From positions 1-64,000 of the forward strand of contig JAUYAO010000026.1 of assembly GCA_030692565.1 (NCBI GenBank): a DNA stretch of 64,000 nt, written 5' to 3'. Source of the DNA: Nitrospira sp. (lineage in GTDB: Bacteria > Nitrospirota > Nitrospiria > Nitrospirales > Nitrospiraceae). Numbering within the stretch: the stretch's first letter is position 1; each line of letters begins with the position of its first letter. Both the position numbers and the translations under genes were made by a program. The notes under the pieces were generated by a model. That model saw only the letters and a list, made by a program, of their open reading frames with translations, was not told where the DNA came from and did no database searches. This document shows positions 9,301 to 18,612 of the stretch, piece by piece.

Positions 9301-12300
9301 TGGCATCAGGATTATTGGCCTGTACCCTCCGGAGGATATGTTCGAGGAATCCGGCGATTTTTGACCAGCGTGCGGCTTCATCATCATTCGGTTCGGATGT
9401 TGACCAACCAGGACTCTTCACAAACATGTTGATGTAAAACTGATCTTGGTCCATTGAGCCCTCGTGTGATGTTGTGACTGGTGTGTGAACTGATCGATTC
9501 ACGTCAGGTGAAACAGGTCTCGTCAGTCGCGGCTTGCTTCCTGACGGACTCTGGCTGTGAAGGGATCCTGTCGCTGCCGTGCGCAGTGTTCGGTAGCGAG
9601 CGCGAAGATCGTCACGCATGCGGGCGATAGGTTCGGGGGTATCGCACGTGTGCGTGAGTCGCCCGTCTCGAATTAATTCCACCCAGGCTGCGAGGAGAGA
9701 TTCCCATCGATAACACGTCCTCCAATGGTCGTAACCTGCCTGAGCCAGCTGTGACGAATAGTCCGGATGTGCCATCAGGCATTCAATCGCCGACCTGAAT
9801 TCATCCAGCGGGAGTATCAACCCCCCGGCCTGTTCATTGGCAGTCCCGCAGCCAGGGGTGGCTAACCAAGGGCGTTGTAAGCTCATAGCTTCTAGCAGGC
9901 ATAACGGAGAGACTTCCGCCTCAGAAGATAAGACCACAAGATTGGCAGCCTGTATTGCTGCCGCCACGCCATCTCGATGCAATCCAGGAATATAAAGTAC
10001 GTCAGGGCGAGTCGAGAGCGCGCGTTGCACTTCCGCAACGTATGCGGTTTCGTGAGTGGGATGGCCGATCATGACGAGCGTGGCACCGGTGGGCAACGTA
10101 TCCAGGGTCTTGAGCAGGCTCATATGGTTCTTGATTCGATAGAGATTGGCGACATGCACGATGAGGAATTGCTGTTCGTCAATCTGGTACTTCAGCCTAA
10201 AGTCAAATGCGGGATTCAGTGTGGGCGTGCCGTTCGGGATAATGGTGGCAGGAATCCCCGTCTCTCCACAGAAGCGAGCATCGAATGTGTCATGACCAAG
10301 CACAATGATCGCGGTCGTCTGTTTGGCCAGGCGCTCCAGGAGTGACTGGACAATCGGTCTTTGCTGAATGAAGGCGTACCCTTCCCGGTTGATCGTGGGC
10401 TGGAATAGAATGCGTCGATTCTTCAGGTCCTGTAACTCTAGGATGGCATAGAACAAGGCATTCATTGGTGAGCCCAGTAGGATACAGGCGTCGTAGCGGT
10501 TCGACTCAACCAGGTGCTTCACCTGGTTGGCTGCGGTAGGAATACCGTTCGTCATTTGGTCATGAGGGGCCAGCTGGGTAATGCTGATGCCCCGATGACT
10601 GTCCATCCTTCGGTCGGGCTGTTCATAGCAGGCGACCTCTACATGGAATCCGGCGGTAAGCAAACCCGCTCCCAGATCCTCCGCCACCGTTTCGACGCCA
10701 CCGACAGAGGGCCAAAAATAAGGAGTCACGATAAGGATGTGACCAGGCTGCGGTGTGGGGTGTTTGGGTGTTGGCGCAAGGCTAGGGGTCGGTTGTTCCG
10801 ATGCCGAACGGGAAGCGTCGGTATGCGGTGGAACCGGCGCACTCTTCCACTGCACCTGATCAAGGGGGATTGGTGGATTCTTCAGAGGTACTGCTGCACG
10901 AGAGAAATCGTAGCTCTGGCTTACCGGAGGAGTAGTCTTGAGAAGCCGTCCAAAGATCTCCAGCTCTTTGAAATGGTACGCGCGGGCGTCCTTCTCTCGG
11001 TCTGGCGCCATCGGGGCATCGATGATTCCGTGCGCAGCTCCGAGGAGAGCAAATAGTTGGAGAATATCGCCGGTCTCGCGAAACTTGTGTGCTTTGCGGT
11101 GGATATCCGCAGTCAAAAGATTCCACTGCCGAATGTCCTTTTCGTACATCGTTTTATAGCGCCGATAGATGGTCTCTGGCGTATAGCGTGTTCCGTGGCG
11201 CCCCAAGGCATCGGGATGGAGAATCCAGCGAATCCCCTGCTCGCCCATCTGGTCGAGCAGATTCATTTCACTGGCCTTCAAGTCGCGGAACGCCAGCCGT
11301 TTCATCAGCTCCGTCCGATAGATTTTGATGCCTTGGATCGGGCATTCCCGGTCCTCGTCATAGAGGTGGAAGCAAATCATGCCGACTTCAGCCGGCGCCT
11401 GCGTCATCGCCTGCTCCATTCGACCGACGGCATCGGGATGCAGTACCATGTCTTCATCAACCTGAATGAAGTATGGAGTCGTACAGCGCACAATCATTTC
11501 CTGGGCGGCGGCGCTGAAGGGACAGACGTCTTGTATCGTCTCGATCTTGAATGTCGCTCCCGTTTGCTGTTCGACCGACTCTTGACAGGCTTGGAAGGTC
11601 GGATCACCGACTGTCAATAGAAACACAGTGGTGGAGATGGGGTGTGGCCCCTGAGGACGTGGGGCTGACGAGGAATTGACGGGCGTCACGGATTTGACGC
11701 CCGTCGGTTGTTCAGCAAGGGTGGGAAGGTTCCCGTACTCAGGTTCTTTCCCGCTTTCAAGCCACTGGAGGATGTCCTTCATCCGACGTTCCGCCGTATG
11801 ATGCGCGAGCAGTTTGCGCTGTCCCTGGATGCCGATCGCTTGGGCGAATGGTGTATCTTGCAGGATGCGATCGATCTGATGAGCCAGCTCCGCGGGATCA
11901 TCAGGAGAGAACAATAGGATCTCCCGATTGTCTTCAAACAAGGCGTCGACTCTGGGCCGGTCGGGAATGCGCCAGGAGATCACCGGGCGTCCCGCCGCCA
12001 TGGCTTCATAGACACGGCCACCGAAACAACGAGTCAGACCGGGAAGGTTGACGATACCGGCCCAGTCGGCGAGTCCAAACAGCCAGTCACGAAACTCTGC
12101 CTCACGCACGGTGTGCAAGGCCCGAACATAGCGCTCCAGGTCTACAGCGGTTACCATTGGAAGATGGCGCACCCGCTCGCTTGCAATCTTTTGGAGCTCA
12201 TCGAACTTCTGTTGATTGGAAGTGTATTGTGCCGGGGCCTGAGCGAAGGTCATGCGGTCGCGCAGCAGCGGATGCTCGATCCACTTGGCGCGATCACCAT

Positions 12301-12853
12301 ACACATTGCCATGAAAGACGGCCCGATTGTAACGAGGAGCACGTGAGGGATCCGCGATGAAACGGCGAGGCACTAATCCTGGGCACCAGAGCGCTGGCTT
12401 TGTTCCGAGTGCCGTGAGCTCGGCCACGTCGCGTTCATCGACCATCAGTGCGTGAGTCAGGTGCTCGAGCTGGCGGTGAAAGGCGACATGCCGACTGCGC
12501 AATCCGGGAGCCCAACGATAGTCCTCTTCCTCATACCGTAGCGACTCCATGAAAAACCCGATGCGGACAGGGGCCAGCTCCGCCGCCCATTCGAGAATTC
12601 GTGTGTCGAGGGACGCATGCACGAGCCAAATCCAGACCTGGTCGAAGCGCTGTCCGGCCAGTATGCGGCGGGCGTGGGATAACCAGGAATCGGGAGAGGC
12701 GGCCGTCGTATCAGGAAGAACCGGGACCGTCAGACAGGTGACTCCATTGGCAGCGAGTCCCTCCGCTACGGCAAAGCTCGCGCCGTAGGTCCAAGGTCTG
12801 GCCGTCTTCCATGTTGGAAACTCGAGTTGGAGAAGCAGCGCTTTCATCGACAT
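6320..12853 (-). CDS. Giant multi-domain glycosyltransferase/methyltransferase with TPRs
   Basis: 2177 residues in one uninterrupted frame. Approximate modules: 1-370 GT-B CgeB/GT4-like; 400-640 GT-A-like with a VDEDMVL acidic motif near 466; 705-1090 GT4 (TPYFWPSVGGVET start); 1130-1370 SAM methyltransferase (LEVGSGRGW motif I near 1192, CSEVIEHVPD); 1375-1640 GT2 (SVIIPTHNRPDRL, YLDDDD near 1466); 1642-1900 second GT2 (IIPVWNKLELT, FLNNDT near 1724); 1920-2177 TPR-like repeats. Pro/Ser-rich linkers near 380-400, 660-700 and 1100-1130 separate modules. Five transferases plus a methyltransferase on one chain suggest ordered assembly and methyl capping of a short glycan, with the TPR part possibly docking on flagellin. 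An alternative start at 12847 is slightly better spaced from a weak AGG. No frameshift is seen. Confidence 0.92.
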   Translation of the reverse strand: MSMKALLLQLEFPTWKTARPWTYGASFAVAEGLAANGVTCLTVPVLPDTTAASPDSWLSHARRILAGQRFDQVWIWLVHASLDTRILEWAAELAPVRIGFFMESLRYEEEDYRWAPGLRSRHVAFHRQLEHLTHALMVDERDVAELTALGTKPALWCPGLVPRRFIADPSRAPRYNRAVFHGNVYGDRAKWIEHPLLRDRMTFAQAPAQYTSNQQKFDELQKIASERVRHLPMVTAVDLERYVRALHTVREAEFRDWLFGLADWAGIVNLPGLTRCFGGRVYEAMAAGRPVISWRIPDRPRVDALFEDNREILLFSPDDPAELAHQIDRILQDTPFAQAIGIQGQRKLLAHHTAERRMKDILQWLESGKEPEYGNLPTLAEQPTGVKSVTPVNSSSAPRPQGPHPISTTVFLLTVGDPTFQACQESVEQQTGATFKIETIQDVCPFSAAAQEMIVRCTTPYFIQVDEDMVLHPDAVGRMEQAMTQAPAEVGMICFHLYDEDRECPIQGIKIYRTELMKRLAFRDLKASEMNLLDQMGEQGIRWILHPDALGRHGTRYTPETIYRRYKTMYEKDIRQWNLLTADIHRKAHKFRETGDILQLFALLGAAHGIIDAPMAPDREKDARAYHFKELEIFGRLLKTTPPVSQSYDFSRAAVPLKNPPIPLDQVQWKSAPVPPHTDASRSASEQPTPSLAPTPKHPTPQPGHILIVTPYFWPSVGGVETVAEDLGAGLLTAGFHVEVACYEQPDRRMDSHRGISITQLAPHDQMTNGIPTAANQVKHLVESNRYDACILLGSPMNALFYAILELQDLKNRRILFQPTINREGYAFIQQRPIVQSLLERLAKQTTAIIVLGHDTFDARFCGETGIPATIIPNGTPTLNPAFDFRLKYQIDEQQFLIVHVANLYRIKNHMSLLKTLDTLPTGATLVMIGHPTHETAYVAEVQRALSTRPDVLYIPGLHRDGVAAAIQAANLVVLSSEAEVSPLCLLEAMSLQRPWLATPGCGTANEQAGGLILPLDEFRSAIECLMAHPDYSSQLAQAGYDHWRTCYRWESLLAAWVELIRDGRLTHTCDTPEPIARMRDDLRARYRTLRTAATGSLHSQSPSGSKPRLTRPVSPDVNRSVHTPVTTSHEGSMDQDQFYINMFVKSPGWSTSEPNDDEAARWSKIAGFLEHILRRVQANNPDAMLRILEVGSGRGWLSNLASQYGTVEGVEPVAGVVAHARKMFPHIRFEAGTAEAVLSRPDFTPYDVVLCSEVIEHVPDPEKPAFLDELKQLLTSDGYLILTTPRGEMWEQWQRIAPPCQPIEDWITEERLTQHMTAQGFTPLGLERIYVEIPTLRYIPAPTPHNLKTMNLLPIYQVWIAQRTISSPGQARPMINKPPMVSVIIPTHNRPDRLRTAITSVLNQDYHDFQIVVVNDGTTPVEDIVSGLNRDGRILLVTHDRNRGLAASRNTGLRQASGKYVCYLDDDDRFLPHHLRTLVTHLESSGDKVAYTDAWRVHESLIDNTATEIGRDQPYAADFNPHQLLINNYLPVLCLMHERAVLDEVGAFDESLFVHEDWDLWIRMATRYPFKHLAVTTAEFTWRTDGSSMTSHRKDIFLRTMELIYCKYAPYAAKYAGVRENQQQNLANLRNKPLRKSFVCSIIIPVWNKLELTRQCLVALGPATEDVSFELIVVDNHSTDGTPEFLASLGGDVRIITNDENLGFAKACNQGAAVATGEYLVFLNNDTIPLKGWLSALVDEVRTQPDVTVVGSKLLYQDGTIQHAGVAIDRNNLTPYHIYNGFAADHPAVNKRRELNAVTAACLLIRRTAFADLGGFDEGYLNGFEDVDLCLRVREKQGRIIYQPHSVLYHLESQTPGRKQHDRANANRLHLRWGHCWWLVDDDSIYAGDGYKAVGEDQNGRPSYKLHLIDGTEERQAWDLVASMQQAAHHQDLATVEAVLRRSADWPADASILQWAASVATAMKLPSIAEEYRRRVASLNDPAFRELEDIRAALTAGQLSMASSRVDALLKQYPTHAEALLLRAILHMQREQYREAEIAFTTALNQGANRKKCLMGIGMASMGRSYPQGAWQTFLRVLAENPDDADVIHWLLRAGTAQNRWRELSVQLHNFLARNPSDLSVRFAYAGVLLRDDQVDAARQEYNQLRALAPAYEGLVELGQAIAAKESVLALNVSNA

Positions 12854-12921
12854 CCTGTGACACGGCCAGAAGGTTTGCGCTCACGCGCCGGTATCCCGGC
12901 CGATGGCGCAGTTGCAAGATC

Positions 12922-12937
12922 TTCAAGGAATGTGCCA
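12922..12937 (-). promoter_or_regulatory. Weak -24/-12-like element upstream of the giant glycosyltransferase
   Basis: On the minus strand TGGCAC is followed after five bases by TTGAA. The -24 half is perfect, but the usually invariant GC of the -12 half is GA. It lies about 70 bases before the start of the 2177-residue gene, in the 252-base gap after the radical SAM gene, which is the largest gap inside the glycan island. Weak candidate only. Confidence 0.22.
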
Positions 12938-13105
12938 GCGCCGGTTGGTCTCGCTGTGAAGAAAGTGGGGCAGATTGCGTGGGTCTATGCGTGTCCGATC
13001 GTTGAGGGGAAAATATTGCCGAGTGATCCGGCACCAATGTCCCTGCGAATAGCTGAGGTGAACAGCGGGCGGACAAAGACGTGGCACGCCATGCGGGGAA
13101 AAAGC

Positions 13106-15001
13106 TTAGGCCGCCAGAGGCATCGCTCGAGCGTTCGCGGCTCGAACACGACCGGCGATCTCACTCATGCCCAACACGGTAAAGCGCGTTGTCCAGTAGG
13201 CGGATTCCTCCTGAAAGCGTTTCGCCAATGCGAGACGCCGCTGGCTCTCGCCGAATTCATGCAGCTTTGATGCAATGACGGCGAGAAACAGGTTGCCCAT
13301 CGCGTTGTCGACGGTGTATTCGTCGGTGATTTGCTGCAACATCACCCTGATATTTCGCAGCTTGACCGGTTCGTCAATGTGAAGCAGCTTTTCATAGTTC
13401 ATTTTATAGTCGGCTACGAACCAGAGGTCATCCAACTCGGCGGCCGTCGGGACATGGTCGGCCGGGAGTGATTGCAGCAGATCCACAAAAGCGAGCGCCT
13501 CATGCTTCTCCGCCCGTTCACGTTGACGGAGCGTGCCGCCCCCTTTGCTCTTGGACCCGGCGGCCAGGCCTTTGAAACTGGCATCAGTGGGCGGACGTAT
13601 CAGCCCCTGCTCGATCATGCTCAGCGTAATTTCGGTGCCGGGCAACGTGGTCAGCAATTGCAGCGGGTACCATCCGAACTGCAGCTCGCAGCCAAGATTG
13701 ACCGTATCCCGTATCTGCGCGATGGTTTCATGCGGGAACCCGATAATCATGAAGCCTTTGACAAAGACATGAGGATATTGATCCAGAATGACGCGGGCCT
13801 GCCGGTAGCTCTTTGTCGTGCCCGGCTTGTGAATGGATTTTAGAATCCGGTCATTCCCCGACTCCAGTCCGAGATTGAATCCGATACAGCCGGATTCCGA
13901 TGCCGCCTGCATGATCTCAGGCGTGATGGCAGCCGCGATCAATCCATTGCTGGCGTCCCAGGTAATGTGGAGATTACGCCGGGTAATCTCATTGAAAAGC
14001 GCAATCGCGCGTTTGCCGTTGTAGAGCAGATCATCGTCGAGCCACATAAAATGGGTGACACCGTAGGAGGAGTACAGGCGTTCTACTTCATCGACCACGC
14101 TGGAGACGGCCCGGCCTCGGACACTGATGTCGTTGAAATTCCTGACGGCACAAAAAGAGCACATTGCCCGGCACCCTCTGTTGCTGATGATGGTGGAGGC
14201 TTTCCGTTCACCCCGCATGAAATTGTAGGCCCCCATTGAACCATAGTTCGTATAGTCCCCAATCGGTAAATCATAATATTCCGGTTGAATATCCATCTCT
14301 TGGTCGGACGGCGTGGCCCGTTCTTTGGTTGAGACCAATTGCTCCCCTTTGAGCATCGCCACCTGTCTTATTTCAGAGACCGGCTGTTTCCCGTTGATCA
14401 CGTCCAGTAAATCGGGGAAGCTGCGATCACCTTCATAAAAACTTCCGATGTCGATTTGGGGAACGGCTCTCAGGATCGACTCCACGTCATTCGAGACGCA
14501 TACTCCGCCGGCTATAATTGGAAGCGAAGGGAAGTTCGCTTTGAGAAAAGCCGCCACATCGGCGAGCGAGGGCCGAGAAATGGTGAACATGACGCTGATC
14601 CCTATAATATCCGGCTGGAACTCTTCGATCTTTTCTATCAAGTGCTCCTTCCATATCTGAAATCTAAAGTCCGACGGATTCTCATGTGCGTGTTTCAAGA
14701 CTTGGAAATTCAAATCAAGGAGGGCTGCTCGATAGCCGCGCTGCTCAAGGTTACGCGCCAGAATGCCGGGCCCATAGGGGGGGAAACAGGGATATCGTTT
14801 ACTCAAGACCAAGTCGCGATTGAAGTCTTTCTCGGGGGATTCCGGCGGCGTAATCAAAAGCACGCGGTGGCATCCCCTTGGAAGTAGGGTCTGCAGCCGT
14901 TCGGAAATGATTGTCTTCGTCGCAGGGAGGGACTCTCCGCAACGGCCCGAGTCTTCAGCGTCTGTATGCTGCGGTATGACGTTCAAGGGTAATGTCTTCA
15001 T
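13106..15001 (-). CDS. B12-binding-domain radical SAM protein
   Basis: 631 residues. Residues about 44-200 form a cobalamin-binding-type Rossmann domain (LLITPPESP, PPYGPGILARNLEQRGY, IIGISVMF, IIAGGV). The radical SAM domain follows with the CxxxCxxC iron-sulfur motif in GCRAMCSFC (near 277-284), then GFNLGLESGNDRIL. A helical C-terminal region of about 130 residues is extra. A GAGGAG ribosome site lies 7 bases before the ATG. The start overlaps the 3' end of the upstream gene by 47 bases. Members of this broad class often methylate unactivated carbon or phosphorus; here the substrate may be a nucleotide sugar, a glycan or flagellin itself. The exact reaction cannot be read from sequence. 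Confidence 0.9.
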   Translation of the reverse strand: MKTLPLNVIPQHTDAEDSGRCGESLPATKTIISERLQTLLPRGCHRVLLITPPESPEKDFNRDLVLSKRYPCFPPYGPGILARNLEQRGYRAALLDLNFQVLKHAHENPSDFRFQIWKEHLIEKIEEFQPDIIGISVMFTISRPSLADVAAFLKANFPSLPIIAGGVCVSNDVESILRAVPQIDIGSFYEGDRSFPDLLDVINGKQPVSEIRQVAMLKGEQLVSTKERATPSDQEMDIQPEYYDLPIGDYTNYGSMGAYNFMRGERKASTIISNRGCRAMCSFCAVRNFNDISVRGRAVSSVVDEVERLYSSYGVTHFMWLDDDLLYNGKRAIALFNEITRRNLHITWDASNGLIAAAITPEIMQAASESGCIGFNLGLESGNDRILKSIHKPGTTKSYRQARVILDQYPHVFVKGFMIIGFPHETIAQIRDTVNLGCELQFGWYPLQLLTTLPGTEITLSMIEQGLIRPPTDASFKGLAAGSKSKGGGTLRQRERAEKHEALAFVDLLQSLPADHVPTAAELDDLWFVADYKMNYEKLLHIDEPVKLRNIRVMLQQITDEYTVDNAMGNLFLAVIASKLHEFGESQRRLALAKRFQEESAYWTTRFTVLGMSEIAGRVRAANARAMPLAA

Positions 15002-16010
15002 GTCCGTTCTCCTCGGAAACGTATTGCCTCGACTTTCCGGTCAGCAGCGATCCTAGCTCCGCAAAGGTGTTCTGGTAATTGAACACTTGTGAATGTTGAA
15101 AGTCCTGAAAGCGTTGTTCCGGAAACTCCCGCATGCCGGACAGGAGTTCCGCGCACACCGCAATAAACGGCTGCCCGCTGTCGACCACATTGATGAATGG
15201 ATCTAAGGGAGACCGTATCGAGGTGCGTTCAAATACATGCGGGATGCGATGCACCAGATGATAATAGGCCCGCATCGTGGACAGGATCTTCGTCTCTTTG
15301 GACAATTTGAGGCCGAGGGACAGTTTGCATCGGTCGATATAGTCGTTTCTGAGATAAGCCGGTATATGCGCTTCGAGTGCCACGACCGTAAAGTTTCTCG
15401 ACCGGAGTTCGTCGAGCACCTTGATGCGATAGGGAGTCAATGTTCCGGTAAACAGAATATCGATGTCTTTTTCACGCCGCCGGACCGAAGCTGTCGGGCG
15501 CGATTGTGCCGGCGGATGGCAGAGAGGTACGAGATGCACGGGCTTGCCCAATTGAAAATAGCTCGTGACTCCTTCCTCGTACCCCGCAGGGAGTATTCCC
15601 CGAACCTTGTGCAGCCCGACCATAATGAAGCCGTCGACGACCGGCACGAACCGCATGAATTCCCTTGTTCTATTGGTCCAGTATTTAGCATCATCGTAAT
15701 GATCTTCGGGATTTATCCGGCCCGTTTGCTTCGAATTCGACGAGTTAAAGCCAGACGGCGTGAGCAATTCAGTCACAATCATGAACAGTTTCGAGTGAGG
15801 CAATAGCTTTCGCATCACGTACAGCTGGTCATAGACGGCTCCGAAGGGATGTTCTACGAGGATATTGATGCCATGGGTTAAATAATCGGTTTGCGAGTAC
15901 CCGACCTTCAGTCCGGCGCTGGTGAGCCCTTCCCGTACATACTCCAGCAAGTCTTCAGTGTGAATGGCTTGCCCGAGGTTGCCCGTAATGATGTTGACGT
16001 CTAATCCCAT
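14955..16010 (-). CDS. Putative GT-B glycosyltransferase, poorly characterised
   Basis: 351 residues from the ATG at 16008-16010; the only longer form would need a TTG start and overlap the upstream gene. A C-terminal half with DILFTGTLTPYRIKVLDEL and LGLKLS resembles the donor-binding half of GT4/CgeB-like enzymes. The N-terminal half (GINILVEHPFGAVYDQL) could be the acceptor half but has no firm family signature. It lies between two B12 radical SAM genes and overlaps the downstream one by 47 bases, so the three likely work on one substrate. Glycosyltransferase is my best reading; a different sugar-modifying enzyme is possible. Confidence 0.62.
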   Translation of the reverse strand: MGLDVNIITGNLGQAIHTEDLLEYVREGLTSAGLKVGYSQTDYLTHGINILVEHPFGAVYDQLYVMRKLLPHSKLFMIVTELLTPSGFNSSNSKQTGRINPEDHYDDAKYWTNRTREFMRFVPVVDGFIMVGLHKVRGILPAGYEEGVTSYFQLGKPVHLVPLCHPPAQSRPTASVRRREKDIDILFTGTLTPYRIKVLDELRSRNFTVVALEAHIPAYLRNDYIDRCKLSLGLKLSKETKILSTMRAYYHLVHRIPHVFERTSIRSPLDPFINVVDSGQPFIAVCAELLSGMREFPEQRFQDFQHSQVFNYQNTFAELGSLLTGKSRQYVSEENGHEDITLERHTAAYRR

Positions 16011-16065
16011 TCTCGTATTGTTCCGTACCTCAGGCGATAGGCTCTGAGTCCGACTGATCCCCTCT

Positions 16066-17622
16066 TCAGGCTGCCTCTGGTTGAAGCGGCGATTCTGCAA
16101 ATTTGCGTTTCAAACGATGGGTCGTCATCGATTGAATATGAGCGACGGTCTCTGTCCCGAAGCGCCGCTCCACATGTTCGAGATACCGCGGGTGCTCAAA
16201 AAATGTGTGGAACGCCTGGTCGCGGAATTGGAGGACTGCGGAGGCCGAGACGTGGTCGGTCGGTAAAGGCAGCGCCTCGTACGCGTGCTGCGAATACCCC
16301 ACCCATGTGTCGGGCAAGGCGGTGCCGTTTGTGACCGCGAGGTCGTATAGTTTTGAACCTGGATAGGCCATCGCCGAATAGAAGTTCGCCCAATCCGGGC
16401 AGAGCTCGATAGCCAGATCCAGCGTCTCCTGCATGGTGGCCAACGTGTCATCAGGAAGGCCGAAAATAAAATTCGCCCCGATATTGATGTCCGCCGCACG
16501 AATCTTATCGAAGATCTCTTTGATGTCTTTCTTGCCGAAACTCTTGTCTACTCCGTCGCGAACGTACTTGCTGGCGGATTCGATGCCGATGCCCAGCCAA
16601 TTGACACCGGCCTGCTTCAGCTTCGTCAACATGCTGTCCTTGACGGTATCGATCCGTGCGTACGCCCATATGTTCAAGTCATAACCCCGGTCGATGATGA
16701 GATCGCAGATACCGAGGACCTGCCGCTCATTCAGGATGAACATTTCGTCGGCCATCTTAATGTTGCGCACACCGTATTGCGTGACGAGTTCATCGATTTC
16801 TTGAATTACACTTTCCGGACTGCGGTAGCGAATCATCGGTTTTACGAATGGCGTATTGATGCAGCAGAAGGAGCATTTAAAGGGACATCCGAGGCTGGTA
16901 TACATCGACGCATAGGGCTTGCGATCGTCGATACGCCCGAAACAGTGCCAGTTGTGGGCGCGGTATTTCTCCATCGGGAGCAGGTCCCACGCGACCGCGC
17001 GCAGGTCTTTGTCCAGGTCTTCGATCACCGGGGCTTGCGGCGTTGAGCAGATGACGCCCTGCTTCCGGTACCAGAGTCCGTTGATCCGGCTATAGTCGAC
17101 GGGACCTTTCCACTCAGGCTGCTGTAGGAGGCCGAGCAGGGTGTAGGGCCCTTCACCCTGACAGACAAAGTCGACGGACTCTTCCTGCATGGTCCGTTCC
17201 GGAAGAGCCGACGGATGCAATCCGCCCATGAGCAGCGGCCGGTCAGGCGCAAGACGTTTGATGGCCTTGCAGACTTCTCCGGCGGCCGTCATGTTTTGGG
17301 TCGATGCGGACGGTTGTTGACCATAGACAATGACGGCCGTGAGTCTCGGATTCAGTTGGCGAACCCGCTCTGCGACTCCTTCCGGTCCGATACCTTCCGC
17401 TTCCGCATCCATAATCTTGACGGAATAGCCACGGTCACGGATGAAGGTTGCGATCAAACCGATCCAAACCGGCGGTTCTACCGCAGCCAGATCGGAGCCG
17501 AGGCTTTGATAGACCCGGGCTCGCGAGTTCGGATTGATGAGTACGAGATCAAGCCGGCCGGGAAGTGTCACGGCAGGCTCCTGTGAGCTGTGAGCTGAAG
17601 TTACTGGTCCGATCTGGATCAT
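16066..17622 (-). CDS. B12-binding-domain radical SAM protein
   Basis: 518 residues. Residues about 25-165 are a cobalamin-binding-type domain (LVLINPNSRARVYQSLG, PPVWIGLIATFIRDRGY, LMGGLHPSALPE). The radical SAM core has CxxxCxxC in GCPFKCSFCC (near 248-255), and later GIGIESASKYVRDGV and ANFIFGLPDDT. A purine-rich GAGGAGGGG ribosome site precedes the ATG. It is distinct from the paralogue at 13106-15001: shorter, without the long helical tail. It may catalyse a radical C-methylation or rearrangement in glycan synthesis; the reaction is not determinable here. Confidence 0.9.
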   Translation of the reverse strand: MIQIGPVTSAHSSQEPAVTLPGRLDLVLINPNSRARVYQSLGSDLAAVEPPVWIGLIATFIRDRGYSVKIMDAEAEGIGPEGVAERVRQLNPRLTAVIVYGQQPSASTQNMTAAGEVCKAIKRLAPDRPLLMGGLHPSALPERTMQEESVDFVCQGEGPYTLLGLLQQPEWKGPVDYSRINGLWYRKQGVICSTPQAPVIEDLDKDLRAVAWDLLPMEKYRAHNWHCFGRIDDRKPYASMYTSLGCPFKCSFCCINTPFVKPMIRYRSPESVIQEIDELVTQYGVRNIKMADEMFILNERQVLGICDLIIDRGYDLNIWAYARIDTVKDSMLTKLKQAGVNWLGIGIESASKYVRDGVDKSFGKKDIKEIFDKIRAADINIGANFIFGLPDDTLATMQETLDLAIELCPDWANFYSAMAYPGSKLYDLAVTNGTALPDTWVGYSQHAYEALPLPTDHVSASAVLQFRDQAFHTFFEHPRYLEHVERRFGTETVAHIQSMTTHRLKRKFAESPLQPEAA

Positions 17623-17667
17623 TGATCCCCTCCTCTACCTGCCTACGACGAATAGCTATGATCGGCG

Positions 17668-18612
17668 CTATTCAACGGTGGCTCCTGCCGGTATTGTCCG
17701 TCCGCTTCGAACCAGTTCCCGAACGACGCGTACAATCCGTTCCGGAGTGGGCGTCGGATTGTCCAGCGATTCGGCAACGCCAGCTGAACGGTCTTCCAAG
17801 CCAAGGGCGAATACCGGCGCTCCCGATTGATGCATAAGGTCATAGGCTATCGACCGTGACGGGCCGCCGATCTCGAAGTCCGAATCGATGACGAGCCCGA
17901 GTTTCGTTCGGGACAGACTGTGCCGCATCTCGTCTGTCACCGAGAATGGTTTGAGCCACACGAGGTGCTGGATGTTGCAGACGATGCCTTCCCGACGTAA
18001 GGCTTTCGCCGCCTCAACGGCATTGAGCCTGGCAGCAGAAATCGGGAACAAGGTGATGTCTGCTTCTGGCTCGATGCTGTTGTCGAACTCGTAGTCGATG
18101 GCAAAGCTCCGTCGATGCTCGCTGACATAGAGCGGATCGTCATGGCGCATGAACCAATTCCAGGCCTCCGTCCATTCGTTGGGCGACATGGGCGCGCACA
18201 CCGGCATCCCGGGCATTCGCATGATGAGACCGTGCTGTGACGCCGACGCGACCGGACCGATGCCGCTCCCTTCCATCGCGATGGCGCGGAGAAACACGGG
18301 GCAGGGTACGCCCCAGACATCCTTCGATTTCGCCGCATAGTTCACAATGGGCGCGGCGTTGTACCACATGAAACCTTGATAGCGCACTGTATAGATCGGC
18401 CGCCGTCCAGTCAGCGCCGCTCCGACGGCGATGCCGGCATTGGTCACATCGGCGAGCGAGAGTTCTACGATGCCCTCTGCCTCGGACATGTCCGGTACCG
18501 TGCCGCCGATCCATCCGACCGCCGTCACACACTGTCCCAAAAAGAGACCGCGGTTGTGTGTCAGATGATTCCGGGTGGTGTCTCTTATGACTTCCGCAAC
18601 TGTTCTGCCCAT
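17668..18612 (-). CDS. ThDP-dependent 2-oxoacid dehydrogenase E1 beta-like subunit
   Basis: 314 residues, shaped like the beta subunit of pyruvate/2-oxoisovalerate dehydrogenase E1 and transketolase C-terminal halves. The pyrimidine-binding domain (about 1-180) contains LSLADVTNAGIAVGAAL and SQHGLIMRMPGMPVCAP, which carries the conserved His. The transketolase C-terminal domain follows (about 190-310). It overlaps the alpha gene by 28 bases. No lipoyl E2 or E3 gene occurs in the window, which argues against an oxidative dehydrogenase complex and for a stand-alone decarboxylase or carboligase. Two-subunit E1-like enzymes of this kind attach two-carbon branches to keto sugars in some pathways (AviB1/AviB2 of avilamycin). 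Confidence 0.87.
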   Translation of the reverse strand: MGRTVAEVIRDTTRNHLTHNRGLFLGQCVTAVGWIGGTVPDMSEAEGIVELSLADVTNAGIAVGAALTGRRPIYTVRYQGFMWYNAAPIVNYAAKSKDVWGVPCPVFLRAIAMEGSGIGPVASASQHGLIMRMPGMPVCAPMSPNEWTEAWNWFMRHDDPLYVSEHRRSFAIDYEFDNSIEPEADITLFPISAARLNAVEAAKALRREGIVCNIQHLVWLKPFSVTDEMRHSLSRTKLGLVIDSDFEIGGPSRSIAYDLMHQSGAPVFALGLEDRSAGVAESLDNPTPTPERIVRVVRELVRSGRTIPAGATVE

